From Bilabrum cf. latius (Eukaryota > Bigyra: Bicosoecida > Bigyra > Bicosoecida): 64,000 nucleotides of DNA. Made by a program: the position numbers and the translations under genes. Positions 13,101 through 26,300 of this stretch are shown here, piece by piece. The notes under the pieces are model-generated. The model made no database searches, was not told where the DNA came from, and saw only the letters and a program-made list of their open reading frames with translations. The stretch covers positions 2,108,001 to 2,172,000 of the forward strand of contig OZ237735.1 of the NCBI GenBank assembly GCA_965178125.1. The letters run 5' to 3'. Each line of letters begins with the position of its first letter. Position 1 is the stretch's first letter.

Positions 13101-13722
13101 CGAGAGGCGCCGGGGAGACGCGGGCGACTACGATGTCACCGTCGACGAGAACCCCAAGACTCCCTCCCAGAGCCTGTGGCAGCCAACCAAGCTGCCCAAG
13201 CATTAGGGGACAGTGAGTGTGCTCCACGGGAACCAAATCGCCACCACCGCGCCGCTGACGTGCCATCGCGATCCCAAGGGAAGCGTGTTTCCCCAGCTCC
13301 ACAGCGCGTCCATGCGCGACACCGAGTTCACCGCGATTATCAACACAGGCTACGCGAGCAGCCACGGAGAGCGGCACGTCAAGTAGGCCCCGATTCTGAG
13401 CGAGGACGGGAAGGGGTCCCACCTGACTTGCATGCACGCCATTCTTAGCAGCGATGACGCCAAGAGGGTTAGGGAAGCGCTCTTTCCGGCGCCTACGAAG
13501 GTACGGATGCCGTTCGAGAAGACCAAGAACAAGCTCTAGGAGGAGCTGAGTGCCAAAGATCTTGACTACAGCAAGCTGGAGAAGCTGCAGGGTGAGTTGT
13601 AGGTGGCTGAGGCGGCTCTTTTCAATTTCGAGATGACGAAAGGCACATTCGGGAGTGAGAGGGAGGTGATCTTTGATACTCCGACTATGATTAGGTGCGC
13701 GGGGGCTGCGAGGGGGGGTTGA
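10186..13722 (+). CDS. Large secreted protein of unknown function (P2)
   Basis: Exons 10186-10500, 10605-10700 and 10795-13722 are all phase 0 across GT-AG introns of 104 and 94 bp, giving 1112 aa. The acceptor at 10604 was preferred over an upstream one because it restores a frame resembling P1 (DGPCALLNAGSK). The start is the ATG of a signal peptide (MRTIGVVVSMCAVYVSVSYA). Five TAG codons are read through (12223, 13204, 13384, 13537, 13600) before TGA at 13720-13722. Features include a long Ser run near 11719-11757, acidic and Thr/Ser-rich linkers, and a segment at about 12420-12580 (SGQCAACLNLV...GCNARL...TCESLSYMV) with C-x2-C...C...C spacing like saposin-B folds. The region at 13530-13620 is Leu/Glu/Lys-rich and probably helical, and two of its leucines are UAG. 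It is possibly a distant tandem paralog of P1. Function unknown. Confidence 0.8.
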
Positions 13723-13730
13723 TTTGACGA

Positions 13731-13736
13731 AATAAA
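13731..13736 (+). promoter_or_regulatory. AATAAA, possible poly(A) signal of P2
   Basis: AATAAA begins 9 bp after the TGA of P2. It is close enough to be a 3'-end signal, though assignment rests on position alone. Confidence 0.4.
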
Positions 13737-14324
13737 TTAGGTTCGCTGCTTCTCTATCATGTCTGGCCAGGGCAGGGCGTTTGTCTATTGCATCTCATTC
13801 TCGACAGCAGCATCAGATTCTGGAAGAAATTTTCGAGCACAGCTGCGATTGGCAGCTCAAATATGCAGAGCATTGCGCCGTCTGGTGGCCGTGCATCTCA
13901 CTGCCCAGCTGGCAATATCCAGGTGTTCTGTGCTCTTTGCAAGCAAAACCTGAGGCGCGCTGCCCTTTACGGCCCAGTATCGATTGCAGCTCCGCTTACA
14001 ACTTCCTTATTACATGTGGTCGAGTGATGCAGGTGATCAGGGATCGGATCACCCGCACACCCTCACTTCGATCTGCCCGGTCTGTGTCTTACCACTCTCC
14101 GCGCGCTCCGACTCCCAATTTGAAACATCTCCTTTCAATCCACTGTATCAACCAAATTATCTAATAGCTACCAGAGTTCAGCTGCAGGGCCTGACGTATA
14201 TTCAGTCGTGGCAACAGGATCGCCGCAGCAACAAAGCACTGGATTAAGCAGCGCATATACATTTGCACTCAATATTGACCCGTTTATATGAATGAATTAG
14301 TACAAAGTGAATCAAAGCAGTCAA
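13737..14324. other. Convergent intergenic spacer
   Basis: The spacer lies between the 3' ends of P2 (plus) and giant gene A (minus). It is AT-richer than the flanking coding DNA. I see no ORF with family similarity, no tRNA and no clear repeat; it presumably holds the two 3' UTRs. Confidence 0.5.
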
Positions 14325-17300
14325 TCACTCCCCTTCGTTCCAGCTCTGCTCCGGCATGGAGGCTAAGGCAAAGTAGGCAGCCCTGCTGTAAGCACTTGCT
14401 CGCCGCACCATCGGATCTTGAGCTCGCACCGCTGCTTCTACCGCACCACGCATCTTTGGCGGCCTGGAAGCTACTGCAGACTGCTCTTCGGAAGCGAACA
14501 ATCTGGTTTGCCGTTCGGCTGAGTCCTGCGTGAATCGGACTGACTTTGGAGTGTTCCCCGATTGAGTCACGACCTGAGGCTCACCGGCCCCGGTAGCGAG
14601 CGGCAATGGACCCTCTGGAGCTTGATTTGCTGCACCTGATACCATGTTACTTCTTGCAGACTTCCATGCTCTGGTCATCAGCACTGTATTCCGCCTGCCA
14701 CGAGTCAGGCTCGCTGGAGCCTATTTCATCTAGGCTGAAACTCCGCCTTGCTGTGCCAGCAGCTTTAGTATCAACCTTGCACTGACTGCTTCGGATATAC
14801 TGGCGCCGCCTATGTCGGTCCTGAATCCTCGTATGTGAACTACAGCGGCCGTGGCAGCGTGCATTGCTGACACGGCATCTCGAAGACACGCAGGGTGAAG
14901 GACAACAAGCACGCCAGTTCTCCCTTCTGATCCAGGATCCGGGGCGGCACCGCGACTGCGCAACTCCTGTAAGTCGCTATTCTGCAGTACGACCACATTG
15001 ATGTCGTCCAGATGAAACAGTTTTGAGTTGCTCTCGATCTCATCCTGGACCACAGCACGTACCAGGATGCATCGGATCGAGTTCCTCGATTGCTGGTTGA
15101 GGAAACGGTTCTGAGGCTGCAGCAACTTTGCCTGTACCATCTAGTAAGCCTTTGTGCCGGTGTAAAGGACGCGTACTTGATTAATCGATGCAGGCCCCAG
15201 AGATGCAGCTGGTGGTTTCGAGGGTGCGCCCGTTGCCGTCTCATGCAACAGCCGCTCACCCTGCGAAATAGAAGCAAGCCGTTCGGCAGCAGCTTCTACT
15301 TGATCGAGAATCGTTGGAAGCGGGTGCTCGCGGTACGGCAACACCATTTGAACGTCCGCTGCAGACTCATCATGAACAACATCTGGCTCCGTCTTGGCCT
15401 CTTCGTCTTGAGCCATCGCAGGTGCTCCCAGCAGCTGTGTTTCCGTGTCACTGGTTTTGGCTGCAGAAGGTTCTGAGGCCCAGTCACTTGCAAACGCAAG
15501 ATCGGGTGCCCTAGCATCAAGCTGAGCCTCCTGCTTACTAGCCTGGTCTTCTGCATCTTGACTTTGCTCCTGCTGTTGCTCAGGTGCTGATTCCTACAAC
15601 GAGAAGCTTGCGGCTGCAGCTTGAGTTGGAGTTGCAGGTAGATTGAAGACGGGTTCCGTGTCCGAGAAAACGATGAGGTGCAAGTCTTGCTGCTCCTGTA
15701 CCTGATTTTTATGCATTGCAGACCGCTGTCGAGTCTACCGCTCAGACATGCGTTGCCGTCGAGCGGCCAATCGAGCCTGCAGGCGGAGCTGGTGCTACTG
15801 TCTATCGGCCTCGAGCCGAGCGTGAAGCTGTGCTTGATCTGAATCGAACTGCTACAGCAGTGCATCCCTCATCTCAGAGCTGAGATGTGCTGACTGCTTC
15901 TGAAGCTGATCAAGTGCAGCTTTCTTGTCTTGCTCAAGCATTGAGCGCTCGTGATCTGCCAAAGCTTGCTGTCGGCGGATCTCAGCCAGGGATTGTGCTT
16001 TGCGGTCCTGCTCGAGCTCTACCATCTGCGCAGCCTCGCGTTCCTCGAGTGCCCGGGCTTCGTCCTCTTGCCTCTTCTTCAGCTCGTCCAATTGCAACTG
16101 TGCCTCTTTGAGCCTCGATGCTTTGAAATCACGGAGTGAGTCAGCCAGCTCGGCAGCTTCCCTTGCCGCAATCATTTCAAGCCGTGCCGTCGGTGCGACC
16201 TGCTGCACTGCATCAATCAGCTCCCGAGCCTACCTTGACCTCAGTGCGGCCTGTTCCACCCCAAATTCAGCCTTCAGCCGTTTCTCGACCTCAATGCATC
16301 TTGACGCTCGCACCGTCTCGGCTTCTCTCCGCAGCTCTTTGATATGTGCCTGCTCGGATCTGCTGGGCTGCCCATGCCCGAGTTGCATTGACAGTTGATC
16401 GATTCTATCAGCAAACTCTGAATCAATCTCCAGCCTACACATCCGAAGTCTCTCCTGAAGTCTCTCCGCTTGTTCTTCAAGCAGCTGCTGCAACTCTTTT
16501 CCATGCCGCTGAATTACTATGGTTCGGATGGCGCCGGCAGCGGTAGCGTCTGCTTGTGGTGCTCCGACATCCTATCCGTGAGATCTGCCAGAGGCTTCTT
16601 GCACCCTTCGAATCGCAGCTACCTCTTGCTGCAGCTGCTGCCTACTTGCGTCTTCGAGTAACTCATTGGTCATGCGACGCATGGATTCTACTTGCTCCTG
16701 CGCTTGCTTCTCCTGCAAGAGTTGAACCTTCCTTGCCTTGCGGGCCTCCAACCTGTGCTTAAGTTCCCGTGCATGGCGGTCGGCTTCTTCTCCCTAACGT
16801 CGCGAAAGCTCGACTTCGTTTTGTGCGGCTTTGCGTTTGATGGCTTCAGCTTCCGACTGGAGATCAATGGAACCAGCTCGTTCTCGCAGACTCGGGTCGA
16901 GGCTTTCGTGAGCTTTCGCTTGGGCAGCACCTGATCGAAGCATCTTGGCGACCTCTTCCTCGGCTTCGCGGTCGGCTTCCTCCCGAATGCGTTGCATTTC
17001 AGCTTCGTGCCGTCTTCGCATTGCGTCCAATTCAGCGGTGGGAGCAGCACGTGAAGCTTCCTACCTAGCTGCGTATTCGTCGTGCTGGCCGCTGACCTCT
17101 TCTCCACGAGTGGATCCGGACAAGTCTGCCAACTGTCCAGTTACCGCTTCCTGCCGATCTGGAGCGATAGGATGCCGAAGGTCAGAGACGGAATTCGAAA
17201 GCGAAGCGGGCCTTGCATCTGGCTGTGCAGACGACTACGAGGCTGACTACGCAGCGTGCCGTGCATTTTGCAGCCTTGCAAGCTGTGCGATGCGGCGTGC

Positions 17301-20300
17301 TTCTAGGCGGTGCTGCAAACTGCTGGTCTGAGCGGCTGCAGCCTCTTGCTCCAGACGACTCAATTCTCTCTACTCAAATTGGGCTCTCGTCTTGATGGCC
17401 TCAAGCTGTGCGGCAATGTCACCGTTGGCACTGACGTTGTCACCGCCGGCACCGTCGTCCAAGTCAGCAGAGGCAGGACCTGTACCGGGCCGCGAGGGTG
17501 CCTTTACTGCAGTCTATGCCTCCATCGTTGCCGCCTTCGCCTCTTGAAGGTGCTAGAGACGCTAGATGCGCGCGAGTTTCCTGCGTTGCAGCTTCAGCTG
17601 CATACTGTTGGTCTGCTCGCGCAGCTCCCGTGCTTCCATGCCAGCGAGCAAAGCAGCCTCCCTTTCGGCTCGTGCCTTGAGTTCCTCCGCTGCTTCTTGG
17701 AGTACGATAGGATCATCGATCAACCGATCTGACTACTCTTGAGCGAGAAGTTGGTCCTGCAGCTCCTTGACCTTGCCAGTCAACACGTTGACGGCGGCAA
17801 TATCCGGGTCATCCTCATCTGACCGTCTCTCGTGATCACTCTCACGAAGTACTTGCCGCAGTCTGGTAGCTGCCTCTTGTCTCTCCTACTGCGCAGCAGC
17901 CAGCCGCTGCAACCTGGCAATCTTGCGTCGCTACAGCCGTATCTTGAGATGATCTTCCTAGCTGATTCGTTCGGCGTCCTCTAGAGTTGCAAGATCTCTT
18001 AGTTCCGCAGCAAGTCTGGCTTTGACCTCATCCAACTTGGCCTTGGGATCAAAATCTGGCAATAGTACGTCAGCTTCGCTATCTGTCGGTGCACGAAAGG
18101 ATCGAACACAACTCTCGCATTCCATGCTGGCGGCATGAAGCCCCTCGTGGGCATGTTGCTCCCGCTCAAGACGAAGGAGCTTGCGCTTCTGCAGGCGGGC
18201 TGCAAGTTCACGAGCCTGCCTCTCAGCGTCTGCTGCCTAGCTGGCTGCCAATTGCTCCTGGTTGTCGCGCGCTTCTTGCTATAGCGCCGCTGCTGTGGCT
18301 GCAAGTGATGCATCATCGCCACTGCTGTCCTGAAAGGCTTGTGGTCTGACAATCCCGGAGTCCTCTTGCAGTGCAGATACAGCTCTATTTGCAAGCTCCA
18401 TTATTGCTGAGCTGTCCCCATGATCACCGGAGCCAGCTTCGATGCTTCCATCAGGACCATCGGCGGAATCACGTTGACGTTGCGCGCACGTCCTGATGGC
18501 CTCTTCAAGCTTCTCAACTCGTCTAGGGTCTGCATGGCGTGACATCAACTCGCTCACCAGCAATTCTCGGGCTTGCACTTCGCAGTCGTTGCGCTTTAGT
18601 GATGCTTGCTCGGTTTCCCTCGCGGTCCCGGTGGAGTTCTTCTTGAGGCTCTGCAGCTCCTCTGAGCACAGTTGCTCCTGACGAGCTACCATTGCTTTCG
18701 CCTGCCGCAGCGCGGCTTCTCGAATTGTGTCACTGGATGCTAGCCTAACAATAGCATCTATCTAACCCGCTGCTGATGATGCAAGCCCGTGCACATGCTC
18801 TAATGCCCTCTAGACTGTATCATGGCTGGATACACCAGCTGTTTGTAAGGCGGCCACAGTCTCGCGCATGGCTGCCCAGCAACGGCGAGCGGGCTCGGTA
18901 AGACGACGAGAGCTATCGCCGGCATTCTCCGGGGACGAAGCTTTGATATCCGACAGAAGGTCTTGGATCTCTTCCGTTTCTGAATTGATCTTTTGAGCGG
19001 CACCCTACTCTCGCTCCAGTTGTCGCACTCGCTGCGAGTGCGACCGCTGCAACCCAGCCACGACTCCTTTCGAACCCGTGTTGGAGGCATGGATGGCAGC
19101 GACAGATTTCACGTCGTGCCTAAATGGTGTGGTCAGCTTGAACGTGTCTGGGCTGGTCTCGCGCAGAGCGGAATCACTAGAGGGGTCCTCGTCAGACTGG
19201 GTAGACTCGCTGTCCTGGTTGAGTTGATCACCGTCCGTGCCATCATCCAAAGCCTTGGACACTGTTTGTCGTAAGCTTCTCTCTAGCGCTTCAAGCATGG
19301 ATGATAGTCGATTTGCTTGCTCGTCATTGTCTTGAAAACCACTAGATGAGGTCTAAACATGCTTGTTGGACTCTGCTATCCCCTTGAGACCGCTTCGAAC
19401 AGCCTAAGCGCCTACCTCAACAGCATGCATATGCTCCTCTGCAAAAACAGGTGATGTCCGGCAGCGCTAAAGTGCTTGCTGTAGCTCTCCGAGAGTGGCA
19501 ATTAATTTTGCAAGCTTCAAAGTGCCAGATGTCTCCGACTCTCCAGCCAACCTGTCGATGCCAGCAACGGCAAGAGATCCTAAAACCGCTGCTCTTGAGA
19601 GCAGATTCAGCTCCCTTGAAACGGATCGCACTGCCGAGTTGAACGTATCCACCCCGTCGAATATAGACTGTTGCGATTGGTCGAATCCCTCTAGGCCAGC
19701 AAGAAGTACAGTCGAATCTACTGAGACATCTTGTACCCTGCGGATGGCTTGGTCGCAAGACTTGACGGCATTTGCACCAGCACTATGCAGTTCCACGAAG
19801 CCTTCGATCAGCTGGCGACAGTTAAGAGTACTCATGTCCTGGGATGGTAGCTCCGAAAAGTGTATAACGCTCTTCTGCCCAGCAACAGCATCTAGAGCAA
19901 CTTGCTGCAGACCACCCGCTTGCCGCATTCTGGTGAGCAAGTCAGATCGAAACTGTCCCAGGAGCTAGAACATGCTCAACGCATCCTGCACAGCCCTCAA
20001 TATTCCACCAAGAGCGTCTTCAAGGCCGCTCTCTGTGAACTGCACAGCAGCTGCAACGCTTTCAGAGGTTGCATTCCGCGCATTGTGCATGCCAAGCAGG
20101 ATACTTGCGACCCTGCGGACGCCAGCGAACTACTGGTCTACACCATCCTTGACTCGAGCGATCCCATCCTTTTGCTCGGCCAAACCATGTTCAATCGCGG
20201 ACCGATGGTGCTCAAGCCGCTCGACTATCTCCCTTAGATCGATGTCGTCGTCGTCCCAACGAGACAGATCCAGCTGTTCATTTTCAGCCTTGATACCCAC

Positions 20301-23300
20301 ACTACTTGATGGCTTTTCCTCCGATTCTGGGGGACTGCAACCTGAGATTGGTACAACCTAGGCGGAGCCGGGAAGAAGCGACCAACGCTTGCTTGCTGTT
20401 GGCACAGGTAGCACTTGGACTGATGTGGCCCGGTTGTGCAAGCTGCTCAGGTCTAGCAGTAGCTGACCTGCCTTGTATCCTTGTCCAGGCCTCTAGCTTT
20501 GTTTGCTTTGGAGACAAGTTGACGCATACCAGCTGAACGAGCCAAGCGTGCTCGCTGGTGACCAAGTGTTGTATTCAATGTATGCAATGCTGAGAATCGC
20601 TGCACCAGTGGACAATACGAACCCCGCAAGTATCAACGTCAGGATTCTCCAGTCGAGCGATGTGATGATCTGTTGATCGGTTCTAGCTCCAAGCATAATC
20701 AGGGACTTCGTTGATACTGGCACAATTGGGGCCTCCACAGGGCAAGTGGTCCCCGGCTAGAGAACAGCAACTACGGCAACCGAGCCAGGAACGCGACTCG
20801 AAGAGAATACGTGTATCCCGGGTTGGTTCATCTGGGTGACTATAATATCAACACTCGACCCTGCACCTGCTAACGTTGACGCCTCTCGAAATACCCCAAA
20901 ATCGAACTCGGGATTTGTGTTCAAGAGTGAATCAGCGTCGTACATGGGCAGTCCCCCATCCAGCAACGTGAGGTCAAACACAAGCATCCCACCCTCCTCC
21001 ACGCAAAGAACTGGGTTGGGTATCAGGATTGGAACGTCAGTTTGGGATGCATGCGACAGTACTGGCGAAGTACCATACACCCCGGCAGGTCCAAAATTGG
21101 GATCTAGCGCAATGAACAGCGTTGGACACGCTGCACTTGCACCCAGCGTGCTTCTGCAGGAAGACGGAGCTTGGCCAAGACCATACACTTGTTGAACAAT
21201 ACCTCGGCTTTCAAGCGCAAACGCTTTCACTTGTAGCGCCTGGTCTGCCTGCCGCTGGGCTGCCAGCGGGTCAAAGCCGCCGGCCGAGCCCTACAAGCGC
21301 CTCGCCTGAACGGTTACATTAGTGCTGAGCACGCTGTCCGTGGCAAAATCCAGGGATGCTAATAAACGATACGACGCAGAAGCTTCTCTGCACGACGCAT
21401 CGCACAACTCATCGATGGCAAGTACCCCAGGGCATTTGCAAAGCCCAGTTCGCTTGTCAATCGTGATTGACGTAGAGTCCGCTACAGTCAACGCACCAGT
21501 TGCGTTGCACTATGCTTCACATGCACGCAAAGTTTCGCTTGGATCATCTTGTCGAATGCAGGAACCGCGATGCCAGCGAACGCCGGTACCAACAGGGCAT
21601 TCGTCGAACACCTCAGGCTCGCAGTCAGTAGTGTCGTCGGTCTCACGGTCGGTCGGTGAATTTGGACCAGGCCAGTGCCTGGGTTTACAGACACAGCTAG
21701 AATCAGAAGGTTGATACACACGATTCAGACCAACGCACTGGCAACTGGATGCCCCGCTGCCTGATGTAGCTGAGGACGGGCACGGCTGGCATCCACTGGA
21801 GCCCGGAGAAGCAGCGTATGTACCTGGCGTGCAATACTTGCAGGTCTCGAATGAGACTGCGCCTATTGCAGCTGAAGCCATCCCAGCTGGGCATAGACTT
21901 GGCTCGGCGGATCCTGCAGGACAGAACTCTCCTCCGGTGCACATTCTGCCGCCGTCGCTTTCGATTCTAGTTGGCAAAGCTGACCTCGTCCCCCCTGTAC
22001 AGACGTAGCCAGCCGGGCATTTCTGGCATTCGGTGGAATTGGAGGAGTCACTGAACGTTCCTGGAGGACACATGGAACATACTGAAGAGATGTTGGTTGC
22101 ACCACTAGACAAGCTAGCCAGTCCGTCTGCAAACCATCCGGCGGGGCAGTATTGTGGCCTGTTGGATCCTTGTGGGCAGTATCCGTACCTCGGGCACGGC
22201 CTGGGAACCAAAGTAGGACCTGCCTCTATACCACCATCACTGGATGAGTTCACCAAAGCTCCAATCATGGCCGCAGGAACTTGGCCGGTTGAGTTCAGCA
22301 GCAGGTCGATAAGGTTGGCAGCACCTGCAGCATCACCTGGGCAGTAGAAACCAGCTGGGCATGGGGGGAATCCGTCCAAGATGAATCCACCCGTCCCAGC
22401 CTTGCACCATGTGCCTGCAGGACACTAGAATGGGCCACCTGTGTCAGGTCCCGGTTCGCACAGTCTTCCAATGGGACAATGCAGAGGATTTGAGGCAGCT
22501 CTAGGGCAGAACTAGCCAATGGGGCATGGGGTACACCCGCCATCATCTGCGAGACCGCTTCTCCCAAAGGCGAGAATCTACGTCGCGTTGAAACTCTCAT
22601 AGACGCGTCCTTGCGTCTGCCTAAAAGATATCTCGCTCTCATCTGCAATGGCGTCTCCATTTCCATGAGTATGCCAGTGCTTAATCGCAAGACTGAAGCT
22701 TGTCCCCCATCCATCAGCTCTGTACCCTCCAGCAAGAGGTCGATACCGTCCAGTCGGGCACTTGGACGGTGCGGATGCGCCTCTAAGGCAGTAATGTCCA
22801 GGTGGGCATTGCTCCACCAAGCCTGGCGTGGCATGTCTTGCACACACATATCCGGGCTCGCAGGGCTTGCAAGCCATGCTGTCTGTCTGAAGATACTCGC
22901 TGTTGTATGTGCCTGGTGGGCAAGGCACAGCATACTAGCTGTTCTCCGTTGATGTAGCATTCGTTGTGACATTCACACCAAGTGCTGGACAGAAGTATCC
23001 TGGTGGGCATGGCGATGGCACCGGGTCTCCTTCTCTGCAGAGGTATCCTGGTGGGCAAGTAGTGCACTCTTGTGCTGATCTAGCACCCGGATCTGCCCTG
23101 AATGTTCCATTTGGGCATATCGTTGGCACTGCAGATCCCTCTGGACAGTAGTATCCGGGAGTGCACGGCCCAGAGCTTGGTAAAGATGCCTCGGTCGGAC
23201 GCGGTCCAGAATTGCCCTGCCCGCAATAGTACCCAGCCTCGCACGGTCCTGTTGTGAATCCACTACCAGCACAGTACGAGCCTGCATTACATAGTGCACA

Positions 23301-26300
23301 CTATGAAGCTCTCTCTAATCCACGCTGTGTACCTCGTGATCCTGCCGGACAACGTGTGCCGTTGTGGCTTGAGCCAATGGGGCAATACGAACCTATCGGG
23401 CATAGCTCCACTGCATTTGCAGTCGCCGGTCCGCACACACGGCCAGCCGGGCACGGTGAGCAGTAACTGGACCCTTTGGCAGTGGCCAAAGACCCAGGGG
23501 GGCACTGCTTCTCTATAGTACTTCCAACAGTACAATAGTGTCCTTCTGGACATGCATACCCACCAGAGCTGTTAGACGGTTTTGGTGTCGCAGATCCGCC
23601 CGTGCACACGTAGCCTGCGGCGCACATACCTCCAGTGTCGTCACCCAGTTGACTTGCGTTGACGTAACCGTCTAGAGCTGACAGCTGCGAAGCAATGAGC
23701 TCGGTTGTGGCTATGGTGGAGTCAGCAGTGAGCACGGCGATCCTTGCCAGCAAGCCGCCTGGACCGGGAGTGCTCCCTAGCACTGCGTCCAGCGCCGACA
23801 GCCTCCATACTACACCAGCGGTGCTAGACTGAGAGGCCGACCCATAGGAAAGGGAAACGTTCAGCAACGCTGCCGCAGCTGCTATCGCAGATCGCGGGAG
23901 TGGTGTCGGTACCATTGTGCCTGCTCCGCACCAGAAACCGGGGGCGCACGGCCCTTCTGGCGCTGTGAGCGCCGTTCTACCGCAGTAGCTACCAGGCGTA
24001 CATAAGTTGCATTGCGCTTGACTGATCAGTCCGCTCGAATTGCTGAATGTGCCACTAGGACATGGGTCCTCACGCCCCCCTGCGTTCCCACCCGGGCAGA
24101 AGTATCCTTTAGGGCACATCTTCGGGGTCACATTCGGAGCACCAGTAGATGGTTCGGGGCAATGAAAGCCACCTGGACAGGCGTTACAAGCACGTAGGCC
24201 TGTACTGTTGCCGAATGTGCCTGGTGAGCATGGCTGAGGGCTTGCGGCGCCAGTTGGGCACGCATATCCTAGTGGACACGTTCGGTTCGGGTAAACAACC
24301 CCTCCGGGGCAGTAGTATCCTTCAAGACACAGCTGTGATGGACTGAATGTTGCAAACTCAGGACAGCTGTACCCAGGCAAGCATGGCTTGCACTCGTCAG
24401 AGGAACCAAGGCCAGTGACATTCGAGAAGAACCCGGGATCACAGGGCTGCGGCACACTGGTACCCATCGGGCAATAGTACCCCGCTGGGCACGCGCTGGC
24501 GCTGCTGTCTCCTGCCCTCGAGCCATTCTTATATACTGTTCCTCGAGACGAGCACAAGTACCCGGGCATGCACATGCCGGATGGTGCGACCAGGCCCTCG
24601 GACACGCAATAGAAGCCGACTGGGCACGCTTCGCACTGATCTTCGTCACGCAGTCCAGTCTAGTTAGAGAACGTACCGGCTGGACACAGCGATGCAGAGC
24701 CGTGCCGCGTTCCCTCTTTACAGTAGCGTCCAGCTGGACATTCCACCAATCCGGAGGTATTCCAGCCACACTAATACCCAGCTGGGCAGGTATCACATTG
24801 CGAGCTACCATGCACAGAGCTGAAAGTACCTGGAGGACACGGCAGGGGCACTGCAGATCCCGTTGGGCAGAACGACCCAGGAGGGCACAAAACTCCAAAA
24901 TCAGAGGTGCCTTGCAAGCAATAGTACCCAGCAGGGCAGCCCACTCCCGTTGAATTGAGCCCAATAGCATTGCAAGCCCGTCCTGGGGGGCACTGGATGC
25001 ATGCACTTTCCGAGGTAGCCCCAAAAGAGGGGAGGTGCGTGCCAGTGGGACATGCCAGGGGAAATGAGGATCCAGCTGGGCAGTAGTGCCCAGGAGGACA
25101 AACATCACCCGTCATATTTTGGAGCTGCAGCGCCTGCATGAGCAACCCGACGCTTGAAATTGGTGATTGTGTTCCTTGTAGCACAATGTACCCGACTGCT
25201 TGACTCATAAGACCGACATATCCTCGTGAAAATCCTATATCTGGAGCTTGGGCCGCGCTGCCTCCTCTGCAGAAATGACCAGGCGCGCACTCGCCTTCTG
25301 GGGCAGTCAGCCCGTGTACGCTGCAGTACTTGCCAGGTGAACATGACGCGCACTCAGCTATGCTTGCCAAATCTGTGCGGTTGCTGAACGTTCCAGGCAA
25401 GCAGGGCAGTGCAGTGGCAGGCTCACTTCCGACGGCGCATGCATACCCGGCGCGGCAAGGCTGCGGCACAATGCTGCCAAGACTACACATTGTGCGGCGT
25501 GGGCACACGCTACAAGTTTCCCGGCCCGTCATGTTCTAATACGAGCCTGCTTCGCATGGCAGCGGTTCTCGGCTTCCTTCTGGACAGAAGGATCCACGAT
25601 GGCACTCGCGAGGCCGCTCTGCCTCCCGGCAGAATTTGCCAGGCGGGCATGCCTTGGTTGGACTCTCTGCTCCAATGGTGTCACACACGTACCCTGCTGG
25701 GCATGGTTGGCATGTAGACACATTATCTGCTCCAGTAGAGTTGGAAATTGTCCCAATTGGGCATGGTGTAGCCCCCGCCGAACCTGTTGGACAGTAGTAA
25801 CCAGCGGGGCATTCATCTCCAATAGTTCCATGACGACCAGACTCTCCGCCAGGTCTTGCAGTATGCGACCCTTGCAGACAATAGTACCCATGATCACATG
25901 GTCCTGTTGGTATGCCGCCACCAGTGCTGCAGAACTGCCCGGGGGGACACGGCGCGGGGTGTCCTGTTCCACTGGGGCACAGATCGCCACCATTGCAACG
26001 GCCGCCCATGCCGCTCGCCTCTGCAGGTGTGGGCGAGTTAGAGTTACCAGAACAGAACCAACCCTCATCGCAGTCACCATCCGGCCTTACATTGCCAGAA
26101 CCAGCACAGTACTTTCCACTTGGACACCCAAGGCAGTCCTCTAGTGCAACTTGTCCGGTGCGATTGTTGTAGGTTCCCGGAGGGCACAAATTTTCTAACG
26201 CAGAGCTGGTGCCTAGCGGGCAAAAACTACCAGGTGGACACATGTTTTGCCCGCCTAGTGCTGCTGTTGACTACGGGCAAAAATAGCCCTCCGGACATGC

